From Pseudomonadota bacterium (GTDB taxonomy: Bacteria > Pseudomonadota > Alphaproteobacteria > Acetobacterales > Acetobacteraceae), in assembly GCA_021826565.1 (NCBI GenBank), contig JAKAZJ010000135.1, positions 1 through 6,142 of the forward strand: a stretch of 6,142 bases of DNA, in the 5' to 3' direction. The notes beneath the pieces were generated by a model. That model was not told where the DNA came from. It saw nothing but the letters and a program-made list of their open reading frames with translations, and did not search any database. Positions 6,119-6,142 of the stretch are shown in pieces. The translations under genes were made by a program, and so were the position numbers. Position 1 is the first letter of the stretch, and each line of letters begins with the position of its first letter.

Positions 6119-6142
6119 GGACGCGGCCCAGGGCACACGCGC

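Noticed and set aside
1..6142. Mobile elements, CRISPR arrays, tRNA or rRNA genes
   Set aside because: No transposase-like or integrase-like product, no regularly spaced direct repeats, and no tRNA or rRNA signature was seen on either strand.

Overview
The window is very GC-rich. Its alphaproteobacterial character comes mainly from a UPF0262 family gene, a family known almost only from Alphaproteobacteria. A Rhodospirillales/Acetobacteraceae-like host is plausible but cannot be fixed from the sequence alone. Coding density is near complete. I see no mobile element, tRNA, rRNA or CRISPR array.

Left part, + strand (1-1478). The window opens inside the C-terminal part of a family 2 glycosyltransferase (2-418). 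A 95-base gap with a perfect 9-bp hairpin follows, a probable terminator. Next come a DUF983 zinc-ribbon/two-helix membrane protein and a UPF0262 protein, joined by a 4-base ATGA overlap.

Right part, - strand (6105 down to 1534). Five genes all read leftwards, in transcription order: a Baeyer-Villiger-type flavin monooxygenase (6105-4471), rmlC (4474-3908), rmlD (3911-3030), a short-chain dehydrogenase/reductase (SDR; 2924-2226), and a second SDR (2226-1534). The first three genes overlap by 4 bases at each junction and the two SDRs overlap by 1 base (TGATG), so translational coupling is likely within each block. A 105-base gap separates the blocks. The two halves of the window converge at 1479-1533.

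How the genes may work together: RmlC and RmlD carry out the last two steps of dTDP-L-rhamnose synthesis, and a glycosyltransferase lies nearby, so a surface-polysaccharide or glycolipid locus is likely. The rmlA and rmlB genes for the first two steps are not in the window. The monooxygenase looks catalytically complete. Both SDRs look non-standard. The first seems to have lost the whole YxxxK active-site segment through an in-frame deletion of about 16 residues. The second has Phe in place of the catalytic Tyr, as in a known divergent SDR subgroup. The coupled monooxygenase-rmlC-rmlD block and the paired Tyr-less SDRs are the points most worth a second look. I found no clear evidence of a wholly new system.
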